A stretch of 64,000 nt of DNA from Bradyrhizobium tropiciagri (GTDB lineage: Bacteria; Pseudomonadota; Alphaproteobacteria; Rhizobiales; Xanthobacteraceae). The notes under the pieces were generated by a model. The model was given only the letters and a program-made list of their open reading frames with translations. It was not told the origin of the DNA and ran no database searches. Shown here piece by piece: positions 43,110 through 51,642 of the stretch. The position numbers were made by a program, and so were the translations under genes. Positions within the stretch are counted from its first letter, which is position 1. The number at the start of each line of letters is the position of its first letter. The stretch spans positions 113,943-177,942 of the forward strand of contig NZ_LFLZ01000011.1 in NCBI RefSeq assembly GCF_001189845.1, in the 5' to 3' direction.

Positions 43110-43343
43110 ATGAAGATCGCACTGGCCGTCGCCTTGCTTGCCATCGGCTGCATCCCGGCAGGCGCCGCCGGGTGGACATGCTCGGCACCCGGACTGGTCT
43201 CGGGGTCGTACGATGGCGGGGATACCGCCTACATCCACCTGACCGGCTTCTCGACCGGCAACAACTATCCGGTTGCGAAGAAGGGTACCCGCGCCACCGG
43301 CACGACCAAGAACGGCACCCGCTTCGTCTGCACGCAACGTTAG
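43110..43343 (+). CDS. Small Cys-containing secreted protein 3
   Basis: A 77-residue precursor. Signal peptide 1-19 (IALAVALLAIGCIPAGAA), mature chain WTCSAPGLVSGSYDGGDTAY ... FVCTQR with one Cys near each end, suggesting a disulfide-closed beta-rich fold. Starts eight bases after the previous stop, so very probably co-transcribed. Confidence 0.72.
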   Translation: MKIALAVALLAIGCIPAGAAGWTCSAPGLVSGSYDGGDTAYIHLTGFSTGNNYPVAKKGTRATGTTKNGTRFVCTQR

Positions 43344-43412
43344 ACCACTTCACCAGCCCCGACCGGCTCGATCCTGTCGCCGATCAGGCCTTCTTCATCC
43401 CTGGGAGTTACC

Positions 43413-43658
43413 ATGAGATCGCTGATCCTGCTTGTCGCCTTCGCCGCCACCATTTCAGCGGCATCCGCCGAAACTGCCGTCGAGCGCCAATGCGCATCGG
43501 GCAAGTGCACCTGCTCGTACATCGCCTCGACCTGCAAGACCTGGAATCGCACCCATGGTGGCGATCTCGCCGTCTGCGACAGCTACCGGCAGAGCTGCTT
43601 GCAGAGCGGCCGGTGGGACGACAGGAACCGCCACATCGATGTGGTGGTGAAGCGCTGA
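43413..43658 (+). CDS. Small Cys-rich secreted protein 4
   Basis: An 81-residue precursor with signal peptide 1-19 (LILLVAFAATISAASA) and six Cys in the mature chain (QCASGKCTCSYIASTCKTW, AVCDSYRQSC), plausible for three disulfides. GGGAG precedes ATG. Last of the small secreted cluster. No homologue recognised. Confidence 0.72.
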   Translation: MRSLILLVAFAATISAASAETAVERQCASGKCTCSYIASTCKTWNRTHGGDLAVCDSYRQSCLQSGRWDDRNRHIDVVVKR

Positions 43659-43833
43659 GGCGTCCAGCTCCCGAACCGGCCCCGCACACCGAGGCCGGCC
43701 GCAAGCAGCACCCGCCGCACTGCGCCTTGGCAGGAATCGTGGGATCATCCCCGTAGCTTCACCCATCCCTCGTCTTGCTTCTGTCCTTGCGGTCCAAAAC
43801 GGGGTATGCAGAATGCGGGATGGGACTCAGCCA

Positions 43834-44022
43834 ATGACCTATTTGATCCTTGCCCGGGATGGCACCAGCCAAATCGTGCTGAAGCGCGACAGCGAAGATG
43901 CGGCCGAGAAGAAGGCACGCGAGCTGAAGGAGATGGGCTGGTTCGAAGTCGAGGTCCGCGAGGACAAAGCAGGGAACGCAGCCGCGTCTGCGCTGACCGG
44001 ACGTTCCCAGACCCTCCAATGA
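43834..44022 (+). CDS. Small hypothetical protein
   Basis: A 62-residue soluble protein, MTYLILARDGTSQIVLKRDS, then a charged amphipathic helix (DAAEKKARELKEMGWFEVEV), reminiscent of short alpha/beta units. Start ATG 43834 is preferred over 43813. Unknown function. Confidence 0.6.
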   Translation: MTYLILARDGTSQIVLKRDSEDAAEKKARELKEMGWFEVEVREDKAGNAAASALTGRSQTLQ

Positions 44023-44075
44023 CGCCTTGATGAACCTTTGCCGGATGGCCCTTACACATGTGTGAGGAGCCCACC

Positions 44076-44258
44076 ATGTCCGACACAGCACATTACCGCT
44101 TCCAGTCCGATCAGGCGCGGCGGCTGGCCCGCCAAGTCACCGACGCCGCGGTGCGCGAAAAGCTGCTCGAAATGGCCGAGGAATATGGCCGCTACGCCGA
44201 CCTGATCGAGGCCCGGAGCGCCGAACCGGCGCCCGTCGAGGCGGTGACCGCCCACTAA
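44076..44258 (+). CDS. Small helical hypothetical protein
   Basis: A 60-residue soluble protein, probably two helices: FQSDQARRLARQVTDAAVRE and KLLEMAEEYGRYADLIEAR. Small rhizobial proteins of this form are common and unexplained. GAGGAG precedes ATG 44076. Confidence 0.65.
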   Translation: MSDTAHYRFQSDQARRLARQVTDAAVREKLLEMAEEYGRYADLIEARSAEPAPVEAVTAH

Positions 44259-44315
44259 GGCTGCCCCATCCCGCTCACGGGTCGCGGTCAGGAAATTCAC
44301 ACGCAAGGGACACGG

Positions 44316-44513
44316 TTGGAAGCACTCGAGGGCATCCTCTTTCTGCTCGGATCGATCCTGGGCCTGCCGATCCGGCGGTTTGGCCGGTGGCTGGATCGGC
44401 AACCGCATCGCGCCCCGTCGCAGATATCGACCCTTCACAAGATCGGCCGCCTCGCGCTTGCCGGGGCCATCACCGCCGCGATCCTGGTGCCGCTCGGCTG
44501 GCTCACTTTCTGA
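44316..44513 (+). CDS. Small membrane protein
   Basis: A 65-residue protein starting with TTG 44316 after AAGGGA. Two hydrophobic segments (residues 5-18 LEGILFLLGSILGLPI; 45-63 LALAGAITAAILVPLGWLTF) joined by a basic loop (RRFGRWLDRQPHR). Family not recognised. Confidence 0.55.
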   Translation: MEALEGILFLLGSILGLPIRRFGRWLDRQPHRAPSQISTLHKIGRLALAGAITAAILVPLGWLTF

Positions 44514-44628
44514 TCGGGGCGCCCAGAGCATCGGCCCCTGAAGCACTTCCTCAAGGCCGCGGCCAAACTGCGAAAGCACCTTGAGGATTTGTTCGGAACA
44601 TTATGCGCCCTCAAGCGATTTTCCCCGC

Positions 44629-44847
44629 ATGAGGCTATGCGAGGCCAACCGCAATTTACTGCTTCTGGGCAGCTTCACGCTGCTCAGCCTGGCCGCTGCC
44701 GGCATCGTCGCCCTGCTCGATCCGGCACCCGCGCCGGCCAACACCGCGCCCCGGTCCGCTGCGAATCAAGCGCCGGCACATCGCCAGGCGCCGGTCCGGA
44801 TCGTCGGTACCCCGTTCGTCCCGAACACCAATCCCCGCCAGCGCTGA
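44629..44847 (+). CDS. Small single-span membrane protein
   Basis: A 72-residue protein: one membrane helix (LLLLGSFTLLSLAAAGIVAL) followed by a Pro/Ala-rich tail ending RIVGTPFVPNTNPRQR. ATG 44629 is taken; in-frame starts go back to 44581. Unknown. Confidence 0.5.
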   Translation: MRLCEANRNLLLLGSFTLLSLAAAGIVALLDPAPAPANTAPRSAANQAPAHRQAPVRIVGTPFVPNTNPRQR

Positions 44848-44981
44848 CGGTGCTCCCGCCCCGGCAATGTCACAATTATGTCACCGCACCTGTGAAACAG
44901 CCGTCTTCGTCAACCATCATGATAGCCGGCGCTTGATTCCGCGCGGTTGCTTTGCTGGAATCCGCGCGCTCAAGGTGCGCC

Positions 44982-45557
44982 ATGAAGTGGATGAAAGAAC
45001 GCGATCTCCTGATCGCGCAAACAATGGCCTTCGTACAGTCGGTGAAGGGCAAGCTGCCCGACGCCGAGGTGCCGGCGCCTGCCCAGCGGACCGCCGCGAC
45101 GCCCGCCCCGCAGCCTGCCGCCCCGGCGACCGCCACCGAGGCAGCCTTCGAAGCAGTCTTGGAGACAAAGGCCCCTCTGGAGACAAGGGCGCCTCTGGAG
45201 ACAAAGGCGGCCTCGGAGACAAAGGTCGCGCCGGAGCTCAGGCCTGCAGCGGCCGAGGCCCCCAGGGTCGTCATGCCGCCCCCGCTTCCGGTGCCGACCG
45301 TGCTCGAGGGCCTGCCCCCCGCTCCGTCGCCCCTGGCGGTGACGGTCGTCGAGGTCCCGCCGCCGGAGCAGCCGCCGCATTTCCCGAAGCTCGACATCCG
45401 CGGCGACTTCGGGTCCGAGGTGCGGGAACGGGTTGCCAATTTCCGCGCGCAGCAGCAGCGCTTCCTGAAAGAGCGCGAGGAATACTGCACCACGACCATG
45501 GCCAAGGTCCGCGCCGCGATCCGCGACAACAGCGAACTGCCGCGCTCCGGTAAATAA
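44982..45557 (+). CDS. Hypothetical protein with Glu-Thr-Lys repeat
   Basis: A 191-residue protein: helical N-terminus (MKERDLLIAQTMAFVQSVKG), a low-complexity middle with repeats of the form LETKAPLETRAPLETK, a Pro-rich section, and a conserved-looking C-terminal helix (VRERVANFRAQQQRFLKERE, then EYCTTTMAKVRAAI). Soluble, no signal peptide. Function unknown. Confidence 0.65.
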   Translation: MKWMKERDLLIAQTMAFVQSVKGKLPDAEVPAPAQRTAATPAPQPAAPATATEAAFEAVLETKAPLETRAPLETKAASETKVAPELRPAAAEAPRVVMPPPLPVPTVLEGLPPAPSPLAVTVVEVPPPEQPPHFPKLDIRGDFGSEVRERVANFRAQQQRFLKEREEYCTTTMAKVRAAIRDNSELPRSGK

Positions 45558-45590
45558 CTGGCGCCCCTTCTCCGAACCGTTCGTCGACTC

Positions 45591-46748
45591 TCAGCCCTGC
45601 GCGCCCGACTTCAGCGGCTCGGTCAGGAAGCGTCCGCCCGATTGCGTCAGCGCCGGCTCTTCCACTGCGAGAGCAGGCTGCTGCCCTTCCAGCATCGAAC
45701 GCAGGCCGGCCACCGCCTGGGTCATGCGTTCGGCGAATTTGCCCGCAGCACCATCGACGAAGGCCTTGTCCTTCGGCTTCGGCTTCGCGATCCGCAGCTC
45801 CAGATGCGTCGTTCCGTCCGGACCATCGAGAACGGCGCGGGTCATCACGATCCGCGGCGCGCCGGGAATCGGAAGCGTGATACCGACCGTGAAGTAATCG
45901 TGCGGGCGCCAGTCGAGCGTCTCCTCGACATTGGTATGCTTGCCGTGCGCGCAATGATTCCGTGTGCCGACACCGCGGCGTCCCTTGCCCGAATGCTCGA
46001 CGATGTCGTCGGCGTCCCACCATTTGCGCCATTGCCCGGGTACGGTGAGAAACTCCCACACCACCTGCCGTGGCGCGGCGATGTCGAACTCCAGCACGGC
46101 ACAGGCGTCGGCGCGCGTCACCTCCGTGCTCGTCTGCGCATCGTGCTGCTGCCACGCGGCTTCGAGATCGCGGACCCACAGCGTCACATCGCCGATGATG
46201 TCGATGGTTTCCTGATGCGGCACGAGACCCTGCGCCACCGGATCGACGCCCATGGCGCGGATCGCCGCATCGCTGTAGAGCGCGTAAGCGCGTCCGCCGA
46301 CCTTCTCGCCAACCGTGTTCTTGAGCAGCCGGTGGACCAGGATGACATCGCGCCCGGCGAGTTCTTCCCGGCCGCCCATCTTCTGCTTCACCATCTCGCC
46401 GTGATGGATGACGAACTTGAAATCGAGATCGCCCATCGCGACGCAGGCCTTGCACTCGCACGTCGAGGCCTGGCGAACGTCGCGCAAGCGCCGGCGAAAC
46501 TTGAAATAGGCGCCCTCGATCGCATCCTGCAGCAGCGAGCCGTCGATCGTCTCGGCGGTGGTGTAGACGAACGCAGCGTCGCCCTCGAACTTGGCGAGGC
46601 GAAACGGCGGGCGCAGCCCCTTGACCACCGCGTCCATGAAATCGGCGATGATATCCTGAGCATGGTCGAGTTCGACCGCGGCGAGGAAGTTGGTGTAGCC
46701 GGAAATGTCGGCAATCGCGAAATATGCCGCTTCAGCTTTCGGAAGCAT
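45591..46748 (-). CDS. DUF2652 protein fused to SRPBCC-like domain
   Basis: A 385-residue two-domain protein. Residues 1-190 are DUF2652, whose start (YFAIADISGYTNFLAAVELD, LAKFEGDAAFVY) mirrors the class III cyclase D-x-x-G-[FY]-T and E-G-D-A motifs. Residues 215-350 form an SRPBCC/START-like lipid or ligand-binding domain (AVLEFDIAAPRQVVWEFLTV, QWRKWWDADDIVEH). Two Cys (CECKAC) between. Whether it has cyclase activity is unknown; several usual cyclase residues are not evident. Convergent with the ETK-repeat gene. Confidence 0.78.
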   Translation of the reverse strand: MLPKAEAAYFAIADISGYTNFLAAVELDHAQDIIADFMDAVVKGLRPPFRLAKFEGDAAFVYTTAETIDGSLLQDAIEGAYFKFRRRLRDVRQASTCECKACVAMGDLDFKFVIHHGEMVKQKMGGREELAGRDVILVHRLLKNTVGEKVGGRAYALYSDAAIRAMGVDPVAQGLVPHQETIDIIGDVTLWVRDLEAAWQQHDAQTSTEVTRADACAVLEFDIAAPRQVVWEFLTVPGQWRKWWDADDIVEHSGKGRRGVGTRNHCAHGKHTNVEETLDWRPHDYFTVGITLPIPGAPRIVMTRAVLDGPDGTTHLELRIAKPKPKDKAFVDGAAGKFAERMTQAVAGLRSMLEGQQPALAVEEPALTQSGGRFLTEPLKSGAQG

Positions 46749-47005
46749 CAAAACCTCCAGCGCAACCGGTTCACGCCATACGCGTGGATGCGCAGTTGTC
46801 ATATCCCGCCGCGCGGTCCAGGGCCACGATTATCGTTGCTTTCCGATGCCGGACGCGCTGGATTCCGGCATCGCACGGGCCTGTCCCGGCGAGCCTGTCA
46901 ACATCACGGCGCGGCGCTTCAAGGCTGATCCGGCTGTCTTGTGGGCGATGCGCTGCCAACGGGTTCACCCGATCGCCCTGAGCGACACCACAGAGGGGAA
47001 ACAAC

Positions 47006-47407
47006 ATGAAATTCGCTTCTGCCGCCGCATTGGCAGTTGTTGGCTGCCTTGTCGGCTTCAATTCCGCAAACGCGCAAGGAGCTGTCATGAAAACGACGCC
47101 GACGACAAAAATTCTCGCGATCGGGACCATCAATCCCGGTTTTGAGCAATCGCAGGTGCGTGCCGTCCTGCCGGAGGAAGTTCGCGAAACCGTCGAGCTC
47201 TACCTCGATGGCAAGATCGAGCAGTGGTATTCGCTCCAGGGAAAGCCGGGCGTCGCCTTCATCATCAACGTCACCGATCCGGCCGTCGCGCACGAGATGC
47301 TCGAAAAGCTGCCGCTGGGCAAAGCCCATATGATGAGCTTCGAGCTGATCCCGATTGGCCCGCTCAATCCGCTTCGCTTCTTGCAGGGCATGCAGCCGAA
47401 ACCTTGA
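47006..47407 (+). CDS. Secreted muconolactone-isomerase-like protein
   Basis: A 133-residue precursor: signal peptide 1-23 (ends ANA-QG) and a ferredoxin-like domain related to muconolactone isomerase/YCII folds (LPEEVRETVELYLDGKIEQW, GVAFIINVTDPAVAHEMLEK, LPLGKAHMMSFELIPIGPL). Likely periplasmic and without known substrate. GAGGGG upstream. Convergent with the hydrolase gene. Confidence 0.75.
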   Translation: MKFASAAALAVVGCLVGFNSANAQGAVMKTTPTTKILAIGTINPGFEQSQVRAVLPEEVRETVELYLDGKIEQWYSLQGKPGVAFIINVTDPAVAHEMLEKLPLGKAHMMSFELIPIGPLNPLRFLQGMQPKP

Positions 47408-47442
47408 GGAAGGCCGTGCCCGATTTGGACGTCGTACGCGCT

Positions 47443-48290
47443 TTAGCGCCCGCCGATCTTCTCCAGCACCGGCAACAGATGCTGCAAGAACTCGCCCGGA
47501 TTCTCGCTCATCGGGAAATGGCCGAGGCCTTTCATGATGGTGGCCTCGCTGCCGGCAATGCTGCTGGCCACCGCCAGCGTCTCCTCCGGCGTGCAGGAAT
47601 AATCGTACTCGCCTGACAGCAGGAACAGCGGGCAGCGCCTGGTGTCGATCTCGGCGACGCGGGCGCGGATGTCGCCGTCGATCTTGTAGAAATAGAGGTC
47701 GCCCTTGAACACGCCGGGCCCGCTTTGCATGTAGTGCCACAGCGTCTCCCACCTCTCGCTGTCGGGCGCGTCGGGGCCGACAAGGCCGGAGACGATGGCG
47801 GCCGCGACCTCGCCGCCATGCACGTCAGGCCGGTGCAGGAAATTCAGGTCGTAATAGGGATCGACATGCGCGCCGGCCTGCAGGCCGATGATGGCGCGGA
47901 AGCGTTCGGGATGCTCGAGCGCGAGGTGCAGCGCGATCCGGCCGCCAATCGAGCAACCGATCACGATCGGCTTGTCGAGGTCGAGCGCATCGATCACGGC
48001 GAGGATCATCGCCGTGTATTGCGCCGAGGTGAGCTGGTACTCGTCGTCGTGCCAGCCTTGCGGCGGCGACGACTTGCCGTGCCAGGGCATGTCGAAGGCG
48101 ATGACGCGATGGTTGCGCGTAACGCGCGGATCGTTCATCAGGCCGCGATATTGCCGCCCGTCGCGCCCGCGGTGTGCAGGCAGAGCAGCGGCGTGCCCTC
48201 GCCCGCCTCCTCGACATAGACGCGGTGCGCCCGGCCGGACAGTTCGAGATGCATGTAGCGGCCGATGATCGGCTCGAATTTGGCGCTCAT
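47443..48290 (-). pseudogene. Alpha/beta hydrolase, frameshifted
   Basis: The N-terminal frame (MSAKFEPIIGRYMHLELSGR ... LLCLHTAGATGGNIAA) stops at 48138. The second frame carries on ...G-R-Q-Y-R-G-L-MNDPRVTRNHRVIAFDMPWHG, the nucleophile elbow GCSIGGR, the acid in GEYDYSC and the catalytic His in GLGHFPM, ending at 47443. Adding one base at about 48162 (GCGACGGG to GCGGACGGG) restores an unbroken protein of about 282 residues. Start ATG 48290 overlaps the previous stop as ATGA. A recent mutation or a sequencing error. Confidence 0.85.
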
Positions 48291-48655
48291 GCGGCGGCTC
48301 CCTCGCGGCGCAGCTTGCCGAGCGCTTCCTTGAAGTAGCGCAGGTTCGCCATGAAGATCTGCAGCTCGCCCTCGGCCTTCAGCACGCGGCGCTTGATCAG
48401 CGCCATCAGGTCGTTCGAGCCGGGCGGCGGCCTCAGCTCGCAGAACCTGTCCCACTCCTCGTCCGAGGTGCGCAGCGCGAACGAGGACGACGGCATCACG
48501 AACGGCCCCTTGGTCACCGACAGGATCCGGCCCTCATGGATCGCGATCAGCCAGGCGGCCTTGCCGATCTCGAGCAGGAATGTCGTGGTGAGATAGCGGC
48601 CGCGCCGCACCAGGCCGGCGTCGCCGTTGACCCGTTCCTTCAGCATCTCGATCAT
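48287..48655 (-). CDS. Hypothetical SCP2-like small protein
   Basis: A 122-residue soluble protein: LTTTFLLEIGKAAWLIAIHE, LSVTKGPFVMPSSSFALRTS, DEEWDRFCEL, then KAEGELQIFMANLRYFKEAL. The beta pattern and the ending resemble the sterol-carrier (SCP2) fold. The stop overlaps the start of the alpha/beta hydrolase (ATGA), so the two were translated together and probably act on the same lipid-like substrate; inferred. Confidence 0.65.
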   Translation of the reverse strand: MIEMLKERVNGDAGLVRRGRYLTTTFLLEIGKAAWLIAIHEGRILSVTKGPFVMPSSSFALRTSDEEWDRFCELRPPPGSNDLMALIKRRVLKAEGELQIFMANLRYFKEALGKLRREGAAA

Positions 48656-48825
48656 ATCTGCTCCACCCCGCTTGGCGGCCCGTCCGCGCAGACCGCAGCG
48701 GGCGCTTGTTCTGCGGCAATGATGGAAGGAATGGCTGAGCCGTCAATCGCTACAGGCGTGGCGGAGGCGTTTTCGCTGGCTGCCCCGTCCGGCAAGGCCG
48801 GCAACCGGTCCGCGTAAAGGAGAAG

Positions 48826-48933
48826 CTAGAGCCAGGACCAGACCAGCGCCACGTTCGCGGCGCAGGCCGCGAGCAGCGCAACCGCAAGCGCGAGCTGCAC
48901 GCGTTCGTAGGGGGACAGGTGGATCGCTCTCAT
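48826..48933 (-). CDS. 35-residue single-span membrane protein
   Basis: MRAIHLSPYERVQLALAVAL followed by LAACAANVALVWSWL. A short polar head and one membrane helix. Codon use fits coding. No strong ribosome binding site (GGATG 13 bases before ATG 48933). Very small proteins of this layout exist in bradyrhizobia. Confidence 0.45.
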   Translation of the reverse strand: MRAIHLSPYERVQLALAVALLAACAANVALVWSWL

Positions 48934-49158
48934 GGGCCGGAGCATCCGGCGATTCTACCCGGAGAGTCCCGGGGATTCTTTTTTCCGGGGTTTACGACCC
49001 GTTAAGGACTCAAGGCCCCTGCGGCGAAAGGACCGAAATGACTCATATTTTCAGATGCTTGCCGCATGTCCGAGCTCACGGTTCCGTGATTGGAACGAGG
49101 CGATCTTCCCGAAACCCGGGACGGCCACTGGCGTTGTCGCTGATTGGGGAAACGACAA

Positions 49159-49410
49159 ATGCCGTACGCGCTGTTCTATCAGGACGCCAAGCTGAGCAAG
49201 GCGTATCCGACCGAGGCTGACGTCTGGAAGCTGGCCCGGAAGTCGGGCCTGGTGGTGGATGCCATCACCGAGGAGGAGACGCCTTCGCCGCGCCCGGTGC
49301 TGGACAATGATTACGAGATCCGGCCCTGCCAGCTCGAGCCGAATGAGGACCCGGTCAAGAACAAGGCCGATGCCGATCGGGAAGCGCGGCAGGAGCCGCG
49401 GCTGAACTAA
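49159..49410 (+). CDS. Small hypothetical protein
   Basis: An 83-residue soluble acidic protein, MPYALFYQDAKLSKAYPTEA, with VWKLARKSGLVVDAITEEET and a charged C-terminus. Similar proteins occur in rhizobia without known role. ATG 49159 is used; an in-frame ATG lies five codons upstream. Confidence 0.7.
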   Translation: MPYALFYQDAKLSKAYPTEADVWKLARKSGLVVDAITEEETPSPRPVLDNDYEIRPCQLEPNEDPVKNKADADREARQEPRLN

Positions 49411-49474
49411 GGGATGGCGGATCGCCCGGTGCGCATGGGCGAACCGGGTGCTGGTACGATGGTCGCGTTGCCCC

Positions 49475-49714
49475 CTACGGCGTCGCGGTTGCCAGCGAGG
49501 CCTGTTCGGCGGCAAGCGACACGCAGGTCTTCCGCCGATGCAGGCCCCGGATCGCGCCCGTCACCTTGAGCACCTTGCCGGCCGAGCAGGACGAATCCTG
49601 CACGAACACGACCTCGTAAGGCGCGAGCGCCAAGGGTTCGGATTTGAGGATGGTCTGGGCAAGGCACGGCACGGAGACCGCAGAGAGGATCAGCCCTAAC
49701 GCAAAGCTACGCAT
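49475..49714 (-). CDS. Small secreted protein (DUF6719-like)
   Basis: A 79-residue precursor: signal peptide 1-19 (FALGLILSAVSVPCLA), mature part with LALAPYEVVFVQDSSCSAGK and RGLHRRKTCVSLAA, two Cys likely paired. Small secreted proteins of this pattern are common in Bradyrhizobium (DUF6719-like). Unknown function. Confidence 0.68.
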   Translation of the reverse strand: MRSFALGLILSAVSVPCLAQTILKSEPLALAPYEVVFVQDSSCSAGKVLKVTGAIRGLHRRKTCVSLAAEQASLATATP

Positions 49715-49845
49715 GTTTGTTTGTCCACCAGCCCGGCGATCGCATAATAGCGGAACACGATGAAAGTTCCGTGCAATGCAGGAATTATTTTTTGCATTGC
49801 ACGATCAGGCGTGAACACCGGCTGAATGGGCAAGGCGTGGGGCAA

Positions 49846-49875
49846 CAAAAAAGGCCGACCCGAGGGCCGGCCTTT
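49846..49875 (-). terminator. Intrinsic terminator of the porin-like gene
   Basis: On the minus strand, AAGGCCG, loop region GCCCTCGGGT, CGGCCTT then TTTT; 24 bases after the gene's stop. Confidence 0.85.
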
Positions 49876-49899
49876 GATCTCGTTGCAGCGAAACCGCGC

Positions 49900-50619
49900 T
49901 CAGTAGCGGGAGCCCACGGGACCGCCCCAGCCGAAGCGGTAGTTGACCCCGACCTTGACGGTATGCTCGTCGTTCCGGAAGCTGGTGCCGACGAGGTCGG
50001 CCGGGCCGCTGGTGAAGTTGGTCTTGCCGAAATTGTAGTACTGGTATTCGGCCTTCGCCGACCAATTCGGGGCGAACATGTATTCGAGGCCGGCACCGAC
50101 GGTATAGCCGTCCTTGTGGCCGCCATCGGTGGTGAAGGCCGCCGGCACGCCGCCGACCGTCGCCGAGATGTTGTTGTTGTCGCGCCAGGCATAACCGCCC
50201 TTTGCGTAGAGCAGCGCCGGACCCCAGGTGTAGCCAAGGCGGCCGGTCACTGAACCGAGCTGGTCGGTGTTCCCGGTCACCAGCGTCCCGCCCGGGAGCA
50301 GCACGCCATTGTTGTTCGAGGAGCTGGGCAGCCAGGAGTACTGCGCCTCGACGCCCATCACCCAGTTGGGCGCGAACTGATAGTCGAAGCCGCCCTGCAC
50401 GCCACCCATGAAGCGCGCATCGCTGCCCATCAGGTTGGTGCCGTCGGTGAACGCGCCGCCGACATGGCCGCCGATATAGAAACCGGTCCAGTTGTAGACG
50501 AGCGCCGGTGCGGTATAGGGCGGCGGGGCCTTGGTATAGGTGCGAGCCGGCATGTCAGCCGCAAATGCCGGGCCCGCAAGGGCGGCCAGCGCGACTGTGC
50601 CGAGCAAAAACTTCTTCAT
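49900..50619 (-). CDS. Outer-membrane beta-barrel (Omp25/Omp31-type)
   Basis: A 239-residue precursor: signal peptide 1-20 (LALAALAGPAFAAD), then an eight-stranded barrel with alternating aromatic residues (YNWTGFYIGGHVGGAF, GGFDYQFAPNWVMGVEAQYS, GLEYMFAPNWSAKAEYQYYN), ending VGVNYRFGWGGPVGSRY. Family of small outer-membrane proteins abundant in rhizobia. Own promoter region and terminator; single gene. Confidence 0.9.
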   Translation of the reverse strand: MKKFLLGTVALAALAGPAFAADMPARTYTKAPPPYTAPALVYNWTGFYIGGHVGGAFTDGTNLMGSDARFMGGVQGGFDYQFAPNWVMGVEAQYSWLPSSSNNNGVLLPGGTLVTGNTDQLGSVTGRLGYTWGPALLYAKGGYAWRDNNNISATVGGVPAAFTTDGGHKDGYTVGAGLEYMFAPNWSAKAEYQYYNFGKTNFTSGPADLVGTSFRNDEHTVKVGVNYRFGWGGPVGSRY

Positions 50620-50905
50620 TTCTGATCCCCGTTACTAACGCTGCGCTGTTAAGCCAAACAACGTGACGCCAATTAGGTTGCTTTGGGGCAATGCCGGACC
50701 CGTGATGTTTCTGAGCTGTAACGGGGTCGCAACAACGCCCGTTTGTTCCTTGGCACAGAAGGTTTTTTCACCGGTTAAGCAGCCGTATTTTGGCTGTATC
50801 TAAGTCGCAAACGGCTAAGGTGAAGTTCAGCGCTCCCCGAAAAGTGATCGGAGTTCGCTAACGTTTCGATCAGGCCTGCGACAAGCAGCCGCGCCTTAGA
50901 AGTGG

Positions 50906-50950
50906 GCATGATCCTTTCGGAAAACCGCTTCGCACTTTTCCGGATCATGC
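50906..50950. repeat. GCATGATC palindromic element (copy B)
   Basis: GCATGATCCTTTCGGAAAAC...GTTTTCC-GGATCATGC-type palindrome (45 bases), the inverse arrangement of the element at 17555. It directly abuts the lipoprotein gene's stop and may act as its terminator. Confidence 0.8.
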
Positions 50951-51388
50951 CTAGCGCGACATCTTTTCCAGATCCGGAAAGGCCGCGTAGGACGCACCGG
51001 CGCAAGCCTCGGCGGCGTTGTCGAGGATGCGGTCGAGCCGGCCGTCCACGAACATGACGCCGCGCTCCCGCACCGGGCGGTAATTGCCGTCGGTATCCTT
51101 GGCGCTGTAGCGCAGGCAGACCACGTAACGCAGCCGGCCGCCGACCGTGCGCTGCACCGGCTCGCCGATGCCGGCCTCGCGGACCCCGACCGGATTGTTC
51201 AGGTAGGTCCGCATGAAGGCCACGATCTGTTCGCGGTAGCGGTCCGGAAACGGCTGGTTGGCGACGCCGCGATCGTCGGTGAACGTGGTCGAACCGCCGT
51301 CGTCGCTGGTGAGACAGCCAGCGAGCGGCAGCGAGAGCAGCAGGATCGCCGCCAGTTGTGATGAAGTCCGCAAAGTCAGCTGTTTCAT
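50951..51388 (-). CDS. Lipoprotein, hypothetical
   Basis: A 145-residue precursor with a lipobox, LLSLPLAGC (Cys near residue 25). The mature domain contains FPDRYREQIVAFMRTYLNNP, VREAGIGEP, GRLRYVVCLRYSAKDTDGNY and RGVMFVDGRLDRIL. Presumed outer-membrane-anchored; a rhizobial family without known function. ATG 51388 (MKQLTLRTS) is preferred over 51409. Confidence 0.8.
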   Translation of the reverse strand: MKQLTLRTSSQLAAILLLSLPLAGCLTSDDGGSTTFTDDRGVANQPFPDRYREQIVAFMRTYLNNPVGVREAGIGEPVQRTVGGRLRYVVCLRYSAKDTDGNYRPVRERGVMFVDGRLDRILDNAAEACAGASYAAFPDLEKMSR

Positions 51389-51642
51389 GTTGCCCCGGCC
51401 GCGTCTCATAAACCGCCGGGCGGCGGAAGGGAATTCGCAACTCGGTTATTCCGGCGCACCAGGCCCAGAAGCCGGCGCCCGGACGCACTCCGGCCCGCCG
51501 CCATTGGGGAAGCAATGGACGGACGGGCCGGTTCTGTATCCCTGCGCAAAGGCTTTGCCTTTGTCGCGGAGGGCGCAGCGGGGCAATGTGGAGCGAACTA
51601 CGCCCCCAGGATCAGATTCGAGATCAGTTCAGCCGTGCTCGA

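Noticed and set aside
45150..45240. DNA repeat as mobile element or CRISPR
   Set aside because: Repeats follow codon phase and encode the Glu-Thr-Lys motif; a protein repeat.
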